Positions 35,888 to 44,601 of a stretch of 55,985 bases of DNA are shown here, piece after piece (within the stretch, counting starts at the first letter, position 1; each line of letters opens with the position of its first letter). Source of the DNA: Acidobacteriota bacterium (lineage in GTDB: Bacteria; Acidobacteriota; UBA6911; JACQSX01); assembly GCA_016211105.1 (NCBI GenBank), contig JACQSX010000042.1, positions 1 through 55,985 on the forward strand, written 5' to 3'. A program made the position numbers and the translations under genes. Under the pieces are notes generated by a model. The model was given only the letters and a program-made list of their open reading frames with translations. It was not told the origin of the DNA and ran no database searches.

Positions 35888-36702
35888 GATGTTCCTTTCC
35901 CCAAGGGGCCCTTGTACGCCTGCCACCAGTTAAGGAACTCCACCAAACGGGTGACCATATATTCATGATACCACTTCCCTTTCTCCTGTGAAGCCGCTAC
36001 GTTGGAGGAAAACTGACCCGTGGGAGCAATCTCTCGCTGTTCCCCCGACGTCCAGGGTTGTTCAATAAAGTCCCGGCCCCCACCGCCGAAAAGATCACCC
36101 CCGCCGAACGGCCCAAATACCCCCTCAAAGTTGCAGTGCGCTTGAGAAAATTTTTCCGGGTGGATCACGTGTGGAAACTTGTAGTATACCTGCGACACCT
36201 CAAGCTCTCCTGCGTGGTGTTCGTTCGTCTCCTTCAACCCTCCTGCGATGCCCCGAGCAAGATACATCGGGTCGGCCACCGCGGTCAGAACTCCAGGCAA
36301 TTCAAATTCGCGGATGTTTCGCGCCGCGCTGGTCAAAGCGGGCAAATTTGTCATTTTATGGCCATTCAGCAACAAAATGCGCCTAAAACCGTGCTTGGCC
36401 AGGGACCGAACGATGTCGTACACAATCTGGATCACCGTCTCTGTCCGCAAGGAGATCGTTCCGGGAAACCCGAGGTGATGACTGGAATCGCCATACCACA
36501 ACGGAGGCGCGACGAGAACACCCGCTTGTTTCGCCGCATCCTCGGCAAGGCCGATCGCGACATAGCTGTCCAACCCAAGCGGTCCGGCCGGACCATGTTG
36601 CTCCGTGGTCCCAAACGGAACCACGATTGTATTCTTCCCCTGCAAGTAGTCCCTCACGTCTTCCCAAGTTAGCTCCTGCAACCAAACAGATCGCAAAGTC
36701 AA
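35884..36702 (-). CDS. Creatininase-family metal amidohydrolase
   Basis: 272-residue enzyme. Metal-ligand segments are PFGTTEQHGPAGPLGLDSYV (Glu, His and Asp ligands) and LLLNGHKMTN, then EHHAGELEVS. Family members hydrolyse creatinine or related cyclic amides, or act in cofactor maturation (MftE-like). I chose TTG 36702 because aaggag lies 9 nt upstream; an in-frame ATG at 36747 would add 15 residues. It is the first gene of a three-gene operon (creatininase, flavoprotein, 2Fe-2S) joined by two ATGA overlaps. A ring-opening amide hydrolysis in the same pathway is a reasonable inference. Confidence 0.87.
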   Translation of the reverse strand: MTLRSVWLQELTWEDVRDYLQGKNTIVVPFGTTEQHGPAGPLGLDSYVAIGLAEDAAKQAGVLVAPPLWYGDSSHHLGFPGTISLRTETVIQIVYDIVRSLAKHGFRRILLLNGHKMTNLPALTSAARNIREFELPGVLTAVADPMYLARGIAGGLKETNEHHAGELEVSQVYYKFPHVIHPEKFSQAHCNFEGVFGPFGGGDLFGGGGRDFIEQPWTSGEQREIAPTGQFSSNVAASQEKGKWYHEYMVTRLVEFLNWWQAYKGPLGKGTS

Positions 36703-36747
36703 ATCACTCTTCTCCTTTGATTGTTGACTAAACCCTGATCGTATCAC

Positions 36748-37381
36748 AACGGACTAGACTGGGACACTACGCCGCTCAGTTCGGGCGGTCCGTTCCCCAG
36801 AGCCACACGTAAGAGAAGGCGGAAAGCGGAAAGCGGTACGCAGAAGGCGGCCGAAATCCACAATGCTCTTCCCGATTGCGCTCAGGCGCCATCCAGATGT
36901 GCGCTTATCCGTACAAAAGGCGATCACAATGAGACATGCATACCCTTGGAGCGCTCGCATTATCGATTGGCTGGACAGTTCACTGAACGCTCCCGGCTCG
37001 GGTTGCGCGCTTTGAGCAGGCCTCATCTGGGCCGTGGTTGCTTTCCGGAGTTTGAAATTTGTCACTGGCGACGAACACCTGGCATCGGCATGCCTGTGCG
37101 GGCGGCTGGTCTTTGATGACCGAACCTCTGATTGGGCTGCCGATTCATTCCTGACTGCAAGGGGATGAGATCGAATGCGACATCATGGTCTTTGATGATC
37201 GAATAGATGGCTAGGGAAGGGCCTCGTTAGATGCTAACCAGGCGATGCGTCACCGTTGATGAATGGTCAAGCGAAAAAGCTCTTTTAGGGACTGCGGGAC
37301 ACGGTGTGTCCTTTTCTAAAAAAATCTTGCTTGATCGGTCAGTCGTTCTTATAGATGTCGCCTGCCCAAAATCGGCGGGCG
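36748..37381. other. 634-bp interval between the TonB receptor and creatininase operon
   Basis: No gene is supported; a 103-codon minus frame at its start has low-complexity, unrecognisable content. A near-direct repeat ggtctttgatgaycgaa occurs at about 37111 and 37187. A small hairpin (ggacac-ggt-gtgtcc, 37297-37311) is followed by tttt. The promoter of the creatininase operon should lie in the first part. Confidence 0.5.
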
Positions 37382-40300
37382 CTAGAATAGAAATTTCAGG
37401 GCCAACTGGATCTGCCGAGCAGTGGTCGTGGTGCCCGATATGCGGCCAAAAGTAGCGCTGGGAATCCCCGATGTGTTATTGAAGACGGTTTGATCCGGAA
37501 GACCGAAATTGGCGCGATTGAAAACGTTGAAAAACTCAGAGCGGAACTGAATTGTCCTTTGCTCGTCGATGGAAATGTTTTTAATCAGCGAAAAGTCAAA
37601 GTTGATGATTCCCGGCATAATACCCGTGTCACGCCCCAAAGTGCCAAAAAAACCTTCTTCCTGGAGCTGAAACTGAGTTCCGTCCCAGTAATTGTTCGGG
37701 TTGCGATCACGAAATGGATTGTTATTGCCACCCGCGCGCAGATTCGGTCGCTCGCTGTTATACAACGGATTTCTGAGGTTGCCGGCGCGCGAACGATCGA
37801 TACTGTTTAACAGATTCACCGGATTTCCATCCGCAAGAGTGACAATGCCGTTCATCTGCCAGCCTCCGATCAGTTTGTCCCAAGCGCCCGCCACTCTCAG
37901 AGGCAACTCGTAACCAAAATTCAGCGTTGCCGCATTCCTTACGTGAAAGCCCGAAAGAGCATAGTCGCGACTCCGATCGTAGGGATCCATCGACGCAACG
38001 CTCGTCCCCGTGGCTTCCCCACCGCCCTCGTGCCCAGAAGTTTCGTCCATATTTTTTGAGAATGTGTAGGAGATCTGGAACTGATAGCCATGGCTGAAGC
38101 GTTTATTGACGGAAATCTGCAGTGCATTGTAATTCGCTTTGGCGTCGAATACCTTATAGCTATAAGCGGAGAAGTTCGGATTGAAAGGTTGCGAATTTGC
38201 CGGAAAGAACTTTCGCCCATCCGGAAGGACCACAAACTGATTGATATTCAAATTCTGGATTCGGCCCGCGTGGACCGCCTTTGATCCTGAATACCCTACA
38301 GTCAGCACCAGATCCGGAAGGAGTTCCCGCTGGATGTTCAAATTATATTTAAACGTGTACGGTTGATCCGGAGTAAAGGTGATGGAATCGATCAGCAATA
38401 CGGGAATCTGTGCACTAGCCAGCGCTTCCGGAACACTGGGAAAACTCACATTGGAGAGTAGAGGTCTTCTGAAAAACGGCGGTAAATTGGTGGCGGTAAA
38501 AATCCAATCCGTTGGAAGCAGGACATTGTAAAATACCCCAAAACCACCGCGCAGCGCCGTTTTGCCATTGCCGAAAATATCCCAGGCAAAGCCAAGCCGC
38601 GGCGCAAAACAGGTCAGACAGGGATTTTCATACAGCGTTTCAAGCACCGATACTTCCTTGTCCGTCAGCGGATGCACCAGATTGGCAATTTTGCCGTTGA
38701 CTTCTGTCGGCTCATTCGAAAATTCATAACGCAGTCCCAGATTAAGTGTAAAAGTGGGCGTCAGCTTTACGTCATCTTGGATATAAGCCCCAAAGTAAAT
38801 CTGGCGCCACCCTCGATTGTAGTCTGAACCTGGAATCGAGACATCCAGCGTTAAGGGCCTGTTGGTAAGAAAGTTGTCTATGCTCGAGAAGCGCCATTCG
38901 GCATTCCGCGAAAACGCGGAGTAGGCATTAAACTGAATCCTCTTGACTTGACCGCCAAAACGTATTGAGTGCCGCCCCCTGGTGTACGAGATGTTGTCAA
39001 TGTATTCGAACATGTTCTGGGTCAAGAGGCGATCCACGGTTCGGCCGTAGCCATACCCTGAAAGCCCTGATACTAAGAGTGACCCCATGGGCCGGCCGGG
39101 AACAAAACTCAACGCCGGATCCAGGATAATGGTCTGCTCCGGCACGGTTCCGAAGATGTTGCGGTTAAACGAAATGCGTAATTCGTTAAGCCAGGTTGGA
39201 GAGAGGACCTTTCTTTCTTCAATCGTTGTAAACTGCCTTCGTGTTTTTCCGAGATCCTGGAAACCCGGGAAAGAGCGCGGATTGATAAGCGAAGAATCGT
39301 CAAAGCTGTAACGCACAAAGATGGAATCGGAGGCGGATAGCGTATGGTCCACCTTGACCAAAAAATAGTCTTCATCTGTCGGTTGGGTAACACCGGTGAC
39401 AAACTCAGCTCGGCCATCCCCAAAATCTCTGCCTCCCGGAGTGGGTAAAGGATATAGGTCCAGGTACGGCTTCACTCGGGGATGGACGGTAACTGTTCTA
39501 TTAGGAAAAATTCCCAGACGGGCTTGAGATGTTAAGACAATGCTTCGCCGCGTAAAAGCAAGGCGGTCACGAAGCCCTTCGTAGCTGCCAAAAAAGAAGG
39601 TCCCGTCTTTTCGAATCGGACCTCCAGCGGTAAACCCAAACTGATTTCTCTTGAACTCAGGTTTGACAGTGTCAAAGAAGTTGCGGGCATCCAGGTTATC
39701 GTTGCGGTGAAATTCAAATACGGATCCATGGAATTCATTGGTCCCTGACTTGGTCACGGCATTCACCACTCCCCCAGCCACCTTTCCATATTCGGCGCTG
39801 TAGATACTGGTCAGTACCGAAAACTCTCTGACCGTCTCCACACCCAGCGTGGTCCCCGAGACGCCTGCCGGAGTCCTTCCCGTTGCGTCTTGCACATCGG
39901 ATCCGTCCAACAAGAAGTTGTTCTGCGTAGGTCGCGCCCCTGAAATCGAGATGCGCGGTCCTGCTCCAAAAATCGAAGTAATGGCCTGGCCCATAGACGG
40001 GGGAGCATAGACGCCGGCCTGAAGGGTTACAAGCTGGCTAAAATCGCGCCCGTTCAAAGGCAGATCCCGGATTTTCTTGTCATCCACCAGAGCGGTCAAG
40101 GTAGAGCTTGTGGTCTGCACCAGCGGCGCTTCTCCACTGACAATCACCTTCTCGGTGATTTCCCCAACCTTCATAGAGAAATCCACTACGGCTTCTTGTC
40201 CTACCGACAGCTTAATACCGCTTCGCACCGCGGTCTGAAAACCTGCCAGCTCCGCCTGCAGTTCGTAACTTCCCAATTCCAAATTGGGCACATGGTACCT

Positions 40301-40498
40301 TCCCGCGTCATCTGTCACGACAGTTCTTGTTCTAGCCGTATCCAGATGCTTCACGAGCACCGACACACCCGGAAGCACAGCTCCTGTGTCATCTTTGACT
40401 GTTCCTAAAATGGTTGCTGTCGTCTGCGCCAAAACCACCTGGCAGTAAATGGACAGACACACAAAGCCCAGAAACGCACAAAAGGATTTTCTCCACAT
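37382..40498 (-). CDS. TonB-dependent receptor with carboxypeptidase-regulatory domain (Oar-like)
   Basis: 1,038-residue outer-membrane receptor. A signal peptide (FLGFVCLSIYCQVVLAQ) is followed by a CarboxypepD_reg domain (about 27-115: TILGTVKDDTGAVLPGVSV, DDAGRYHVPNLELGSYEL). The plug follows, with KIRDLPLNGRDFSQLVTLQA (about 150-170), then the barrel, ending in RQIQLALKFLF with terminal Phe. This architecture is greatly expanded in Acidobacteria and is thought to import oligomeric nutrients or act in surface functions; the ligand is unknown. ATG 40498 has ggagggag upstream. It lies between the catabolic locus and the ABC array, with a secreted protein just upstream. Confidence 0.92.
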   Translation of the reverse strand: MWRKSFCAFLGFVCLSIYCQVVLAQTTATILGTVKDDTGAVLPGVSVLVKHLDTARTRTVVTDDAGRYHVPNLELGSYELQAELAGFQTAVRSGIKLSVGQEAVVDFSMKVGEITEKVIVSGEAPLVQTTSSTLTALVDDKKIRDLPLNGRDFSQLVTLQAGVYAPPSMGQAITSIFGAGPRISISGARPTQNNFLLDGSDVQDATGRTPAGVSGTTLGVETVREFSVLTSIYSAEYGKVAGGVVNAVTKSGTNEFHGSVFEFHRNDNLDARNFFDTVKPEFKRNQFGFTAGGPIRKDGTFFFGSYEGLRDRLAFTRRSIVLTSQARLGIFPNRTVTVHPRVKPYLDLYPLPTPGGRDFGDGRAEFVTGVTQPTDEDYFLVKVDHTLSASDSIFVRYSFDDSSLINPRSFPGFQDLGKTRRQFTTIEERKVLSPTWLNELRISFNRNIFGTVPEQTIILDPALSFVPGRPMGSLLVSGLSGYGYGRTVDRLLTQNMFEYIDNISYTRGRHSIRFGGQVKRIQFNAYSAFSRNAEWRFSSIDNFLTNRPLTLDVSIPGSDYNRGWRQIYFGAYIQDDVKLTPTFTLNLGLRYEFSNEPTEVNGKIANLVHPLTDKEVSVLETLYENPCLTCFAPRLGFAWDIFGNGKTALRGGFGVFYNVLLPTDWIFTATNLPPFFRRPLLSNVSFPSVPEALASAQIPVLLIDSITFTPDQPYTFKYNLNIQRELLPDLVLTVGYSGSKAVHAGRIQNLNINQFVVLPDGRKFFPANSQPFNPNFSAYSYKVFDAKANYNALQISVNKRFSHGYQFQISYTFSKNMDETSGHEGGGEATGTSVASMDPYDRSRDYALSGFHVRNAATLNFGYELPLRVAGAWDKLIGGWQMNGIVTLADGNPVNLLNSIDRSRAGNLRNPLYNSERPNLRAGGNNNPFRDRNPNNYWDGTQFQLQEEGFFGTLGRDTGIMPGIINFDFSLIKNISIDEQRTIQFRSEFFNVFNRANFGLPDQTVFNNTSGIPSATFGRISGTTTTARQIQLALKFLF

Positions 40499-40709
40499 AG
40501 CCCCTCCCTCCACAAAGGCATGATCACAACCGATTGTTACCAGTATTGGATCGACCGAGGAGAATTGTCAATTGGAAAGACTAGTTTTGCTGCAGCTCTG
40601 TGAGGGGTGCCAAGAATTACAGCCCAGGGCAAGCGAAGCGCAGCACTCGGGTCGGAGTCAAGTGCCTCAGCCCTGGAAGGGGCCCAGCGCCGCTGGATCC
40701 GATGAACTC

Positions 40710-41492
40710 TCAAGGCACCGCTTCGGAGCTGACAGGAACGGCAAACAACTGACCGCCGGGAGACAAGACGTCGAGCGCCGCGACAGCAATCGGATTATTG
40801 CTGGAGATAACGATTTGCCCGAGAGGAGGAACCGTGCAGGGAGCAAACAGTTCCGATGCAAATCTGTTCATACTCTTGCCGCCGTCTATGAACAGAGAAG
40901 CATTACACGCTATATTTCCCCGGGCGTCGTATGCAGTCAGGTTTACGTTGGCAGTCTGCTCTCGAACTGGGTTTACGATCGCGTAAGCCGTCTGTAGCGA
41001 GGTGGGGCTGAGAGAAAACTCTTCGCCGAAATCCGCTCTGTTGACTAAAGAGGCCGTGAAAGTTGTAGAGGGTTGAACCGCTTCGATGGAGAGGCCGGTG
41101 TTACTGACCGCTGCTTGGATTTCGGCGCGAGTGACGGAGAACAACACAGCACGGGCAGAAATCTTCGCGTTGGAAGAGAGGCGAAGTCGCGTCCACCCAA
41201 TCTGCCGCGATCCGGCAAGGTCCTGGAAACGCTGTATCGATAGCGTCCCCTTAGCCGGAATGCGAAAATCGGACTGGAATCCAGCGCCGATGGTGGCGAA
41301 GAAATCCATTTGTCCTACGGTTTCAGGCCCGAGGTTGGTCACGACATATAAGGTGCGCATAGACTCCGAAGAGCCCGCTGCTAACGGCATGTCGACCACA
41401 ACGGGAAAAACCCAATCCTGAGTGCCGGTTGGCCTTTGGGCCCAAGCACTGACACCGAAAAACGGAAGAACTACGCTGAGGACGTAACGCAT
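40710..41492 (-). CDS. Secreted beta-rich protein
   Basis: 260 residues from ATG 41492 (aggagcg upstream). The signal peptide is MRYVLSVVLPFFGVSAWAQ. The body has two beta-sandwich-like repeats, with RTLYVVTNLGPETVGQMDFF early and LQTAYAIVNPVREQTANVNL later, ending PIAVAALDVLSPGGQ. The second repeat is the same module seen at the end of the protein encoded at 17443-18762. It may be a surface or adhesion accessory. It starts 56 bp after the stop of the upstream permease, in the same direction, so it may be the last gene of the ABC array transcript. Confidence 0.75.
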   Translation of the reverse strand: MRYVLSVVLPFFGVSAWAQRPTGTQDWVFPVVVDMPLAAGSSESMRTLYVVTNLGPETVGQMDFFATIGAGFQSDFRIPAKGTLSIQRFQDLAGSRQIGWTRLRLSSNAKISARAVLFSVTRAEIQAAVSNTGLSIEAVQPSTTFTASLVNRADFGEEFSLSPTSLQTAYAIVNPVREQTANVNLTAYDARGNIACNASLFIDGGKSMNRFASELFAPCTVPPLGQIVISSNNPIAVAALDVLSPGGQLFAVPVSSEAVP

Positions 41493-41548
41493 GCTCGCTC
41501 CTGTCGGGAGGTAACCTCTTACAGGGCCTGCCCTGGCCTCCGGAGACA

Positions 41549-44500
41549 TCATCTGTCCCTGATCGCCTCATGCGCCGTTTTGCGAAAGAGCCACAGTCCG
41601 AAGCTCAATGCAATAACGGAAAAAACAAGACTCAGGCCCAGCACGATCGCCCAGGCGCTATTTGAAAATATAAGGTGATTTGAAAGAGACCCCCCCACGC
41701 CGTAAACGCGCGGCAACTCCCACACCACTTGTGATATCCCGTAACCGGAAACTGCTCCCAGCACGATCCCAATAAGGATTCCCCCGACCACCGGAATGAG
41801 AAAAATTGAAATCGCAATCCGAAGAAGGATGGGCAGCGGCACTCCCCGCAGCCTGAGAAGCGCAAAAGTACGGCGGTCCGTCGCGAAATTGACCAGCGCG
41901 ATGGCGCCCACGCTCGCCAGGGCCAAGACCAGGCCCCCCAACATATAAACTTTCATGTTCTCCAGAGCCAAAGAAAGAAACATGTCTTTGCTGAGTCGCT
42001 TCCTCTCCACTCCTTCCCAGCGGACATCTTCTGCTGCAAAAGGTAGCGCCGCGGTTATTTTCTTGGCCAGCTCCTCTCTGTCTACTCCCTCTTTAGACTT
42101 CGCTACAAAGACTACCCGAGACGGCACCACTTCGAGTTCTCTAAGCAAAGGGCCGTGCGCCTGATTATCTGCGACCACGATTCTTGCCTCAGAGCGTTGC
42201 AGGTAGTTCAAGTAGTTGATTTCTGCCGTGACAAATCCCTCGCGATTCTGTATCCCGAGGGCCGGCTGTCCAGGTAGGAACGCAATTACATCCTTCAAAG
42301 GTACGTGGACAAGGGCGCCGTTGGACCAATAGTCCAACACGGCCTCGTCGCTCCTTGGGATGGAGCGAATTTGAAACAAACCCTGAGAAGCCGACACACT
42401 ACCGTTGCCCAAGGAACGGATAATATTCGAAAAAGCTCGCGTGATTCCCAACTGGTCTTCGTAATAAATGACTTGTAAATATTTGGCTGGGTTTTGGATG
42501 ACATTCAAGGCAAGACCACTCTGACCTGGCATGAAAATACCAGGAATCAAGAACTGCTCAATCATTTCGACTGCCGCGATTCCCTCCTGGGTTTCTATTA
42601 CATTCCGGATTGAGTTCCATTGGGGACGCAGTCTTTGCTGATACTCCAAAATAGATCGTGTCTCCAATTGCCCTCCTATTAAACGTGCAGCGTCGAACTC
42701 AAGGAGTAAGTCCCCTCCTATCGAGGCTTTCACTCCCCTCAGAATCCTGCCGTAGAAGCCATCTGCAGCAATCTGAGGCAAAAGGCTTAGAGACATCGCC
42801 AGGGCTGCGACAAAGAACAGATTTGCGATTCGATGACGTCCGAGCGTCATATGTCGACTTACAAACCATCCTAGGTCACCCACTAGTGGAGCCGTCAAGG
42901 CGCTGAGCCCTTTTTGAACCCAATCCATTTTCCACATCACCAGTCCAGCCAATCCGAACAGGAAAAGCGGGAGCGCAAGAAAATTCAGCAGATTCTCCAC
43001 GATCCAAAAAACTCTTTCAGCATCTTGCCACTGCATATGTTGGGAAACCGCCAGGAGCAGGGAACGCCCGCTGATCCACGTGACAATCTTGTATCCTCCA
43101 ATGAAGAGGGCTCCAAGATAGGTAAATACAAAGAGCCATGAAAACTTCACAAGAAAAGTGCTCTCTTCCGCCGCCTCCACTCGAGCGACGGCCTCACGAG
43201 GCGTCAATTGCCGGACATATTTTAGTACTTGTCTCCCCGCAAAGACTGCCATCAAGATACCCAGCCCAAGAAACAATGCAAAATAGACCATCTCGCGTAG
43301 GAGAACGTTTGCAGGTGGAGTCGAATACCCAGCAAGGCCATACGCAAGAAGGGGCAATCCCGTCCCGGCGATCAACCCCAGGACGCCCCCTCCCACGCCT
43401 CCCAGTAGAAGAGCGAGAAGCAAGCAGCGTCCAATGTCCTCAATCGGGATCCCACGCACCAACGCCAGACCGATCAGACGGCGCTCATTGAGAATGAGCA
43501 AACGACCTAAGGTTCTAGCCAGTACCCAGCTCATCCACAAAAACGGGATTGCGATCAGCAAGGTAGCCAAACTCACTAATCTCGCGAGACTATTCATGCG
43601 ACCAAGGACCAAGAACAGATCGCTGCTCACATAAGACTGGGGAGTAAGCTGGCGCCCAATCTGAAAAAGCTCTTGTACCGGCGACGCCAGGCGTCGTAGT
43701 GAGCCCTCCAGATCCCAACTTGACACCACTGCATCTCGCTTGATGGAAATCAAATGCGTGACTTCCGGAACATACGGAGGCGCTGTTTCTCCTTCATGCA
43801 TCCCCTCGCCTGCAACATAAAACGTGTGGCATCGCCGAGCCAAATCCTCGAAGACCTCCATAGACACCAGAAAAACCATCGCATCGTCCGGAAGGTAAGA
43901 AAGCGAACCAATTTCTCGTAGCATCCATTTATTGAATTCTTGCCGCTCCATCCGCCCGGGAGCCCTCATCACTCGATCCTCGAACAAGAGACGCGGCGAC
44001 AACTTCTCATTTTCCTGCGCATGTCCGTGAACATGACCGCCACCCGCTTGCTCTTCGAACAAATAATTCACTCTTACCACATCTCCCTGACTGACGCTCT
44101 GCCGCGTTCCAACCAGCGTCACGGCTTTGATAGAGGAGGAAAGATTTTGGTCCGCGCCATCTTCTAACTGTGTGTGGAGTCCCCGAAACTCTGCAGGCAG
44201 CAGTTCCGGCTTGGTCGCGGCTATGAATGCCACCCAACGAAGGACGGGGAAATTCCCATTGATCTCTACCTGGAAGGGAGAAAAGTTTCGCATTCGGACA
44301 AAGCCCACCATCTCACTGGAGTGGACCTCGGGAATCTTCGCATACCCCTGCTGCAGTTCCTTGAAACGATGGGGTTCGCCCCGGTGTACCAGTGAGATAT
44401 CCCATGGGATGCGCTGCAGTTGATCCGTGACGTAGAGATGCAACCCATACTGGGAAGCCAGATCCAGCGCAGCCAGGATAGAGACGGTAAGCAGAGCAAC

Positions 44501-44557
44501 CACCCCATATCCGAAAAATACCCGGGTGCCGAATACTTTGAATAAATAGGAACGCAT
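41549..44557 (-). CDS. Large FtsX/MacB-type ABC permease, copy 1
   Basis: 1,002-residue inner-membrane permease with about 10 predicted membrane helices: one at 15-36, three near 327-430, two near 475-560, one near 590, and three near 875-985. Two FtsX-like modules flank large extracytoplasmic domains (about 37-325 and 615-870). LARLVSLATLLIAIPFLWMS and LASVGAIALVNFATDRRTFA are typical module starts. A His-rich segment (GGGHVHGHAQE, about 170-180) sits in the first periplasmic domain. It is closely similar along its whole length to the permease at 47428-50439 but has no ATPase gene next to it. Lipoprotein copy B ends 44 bp upstream. Substrate unknown; MacB/LolCE-like mechanotransmission at the envelope is the best structural analogy. 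Confidence 0.85.
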   Translation of the reverse strand: MRSYLFKVFGTRVFFGYGVVALLTVSILAALDLASQYGLHLYVTDQLQRIPWDISLVHRGEPHRFKELQQGYAKIPEVHSSEMVGFVRMRNFSPFQVEINGNFPVLRWVAFIAATKPELLPAEFRGLHTQLEDGADQNLSSSIKAVTLVGTRQSVSQGDVVRVNYLFEEQAGGGHVHGHAQENEKLSPRLLFEDRVMRAPGRMERQEFNKWMLREIGSLSYLPDDAMVFLVSMEVFEDLARRCHTFYVAGEGMHEGETAPPYVPEVTHLISIKRDAVVSSWDLEGSLRRLASPVQELFQIGRQLTPQSYVSSDLFLVLGRMNSLARLVSLATLLIAIPFLWMSWVLARTLGRLLILNERRLIGLALVRGIPIEDIGRCLLLALLLGGVGGGVLGLIAGTGLPLLAYGLAGYSTPPANVLLREMVYFALFLGLGILMAVFAGRQVLKYVRQLTPREAVARVEAAEESTFLVKFSWLFVFTYLGALFIGGYKIVTWISGRSLLLAVSQHMQWQDAERVFWIVENLLNFLALPLFLFGLAGLVMWKMDWVQKGLSALTAPLVGDLGWFVSRHMTLGRHRIANLFFVAALAMSLSLLPQIAADGFYGRILRGVKASIGGDLLLEFDAARLIGGQLETRSILEYQQRLRPQWNSIRNVIETQEGIAAVEMIEQFLIPGIFMPGQSGLALNVIQNPAKYLQVIYYEDQLGITRAFSNIIRSLGNGSVSASQGLFQIRSIPRSDEAVLDYWSNGALVHVPLKDVIAFLPGQPALGIQNREGFVTAEINYLNYLQRSEARIVVADNQAHGPLLRELEVVPSRVVFVAKSKEGVDREELAKKITAALPFAAEDVRWEGVERKRLSKDMFLSLALENMKVYMLGGLVLALASVGAIALVNFATDRRTFALLRLRGVPLPILLRIAISIFLIPVVGGILIGIVLGAVSGYGISQVVWELPRVYGVGGSLSNHLIFSNSAWAIVLGLSLVFSVIALSFGLWLFRKTAHEAIRDR

Positions 44558-44601
44558 CTCTACACCGGCAAGCTCACAGAAGTGCCGACCTTGGTTTCAA
44601 A

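Noticed and set aside
36754..37065. 103-codon minus-strand frame upstream of the creatininase operon
   Set aside because: Low-complexity content and no family; it lies in what should be a promoter region.
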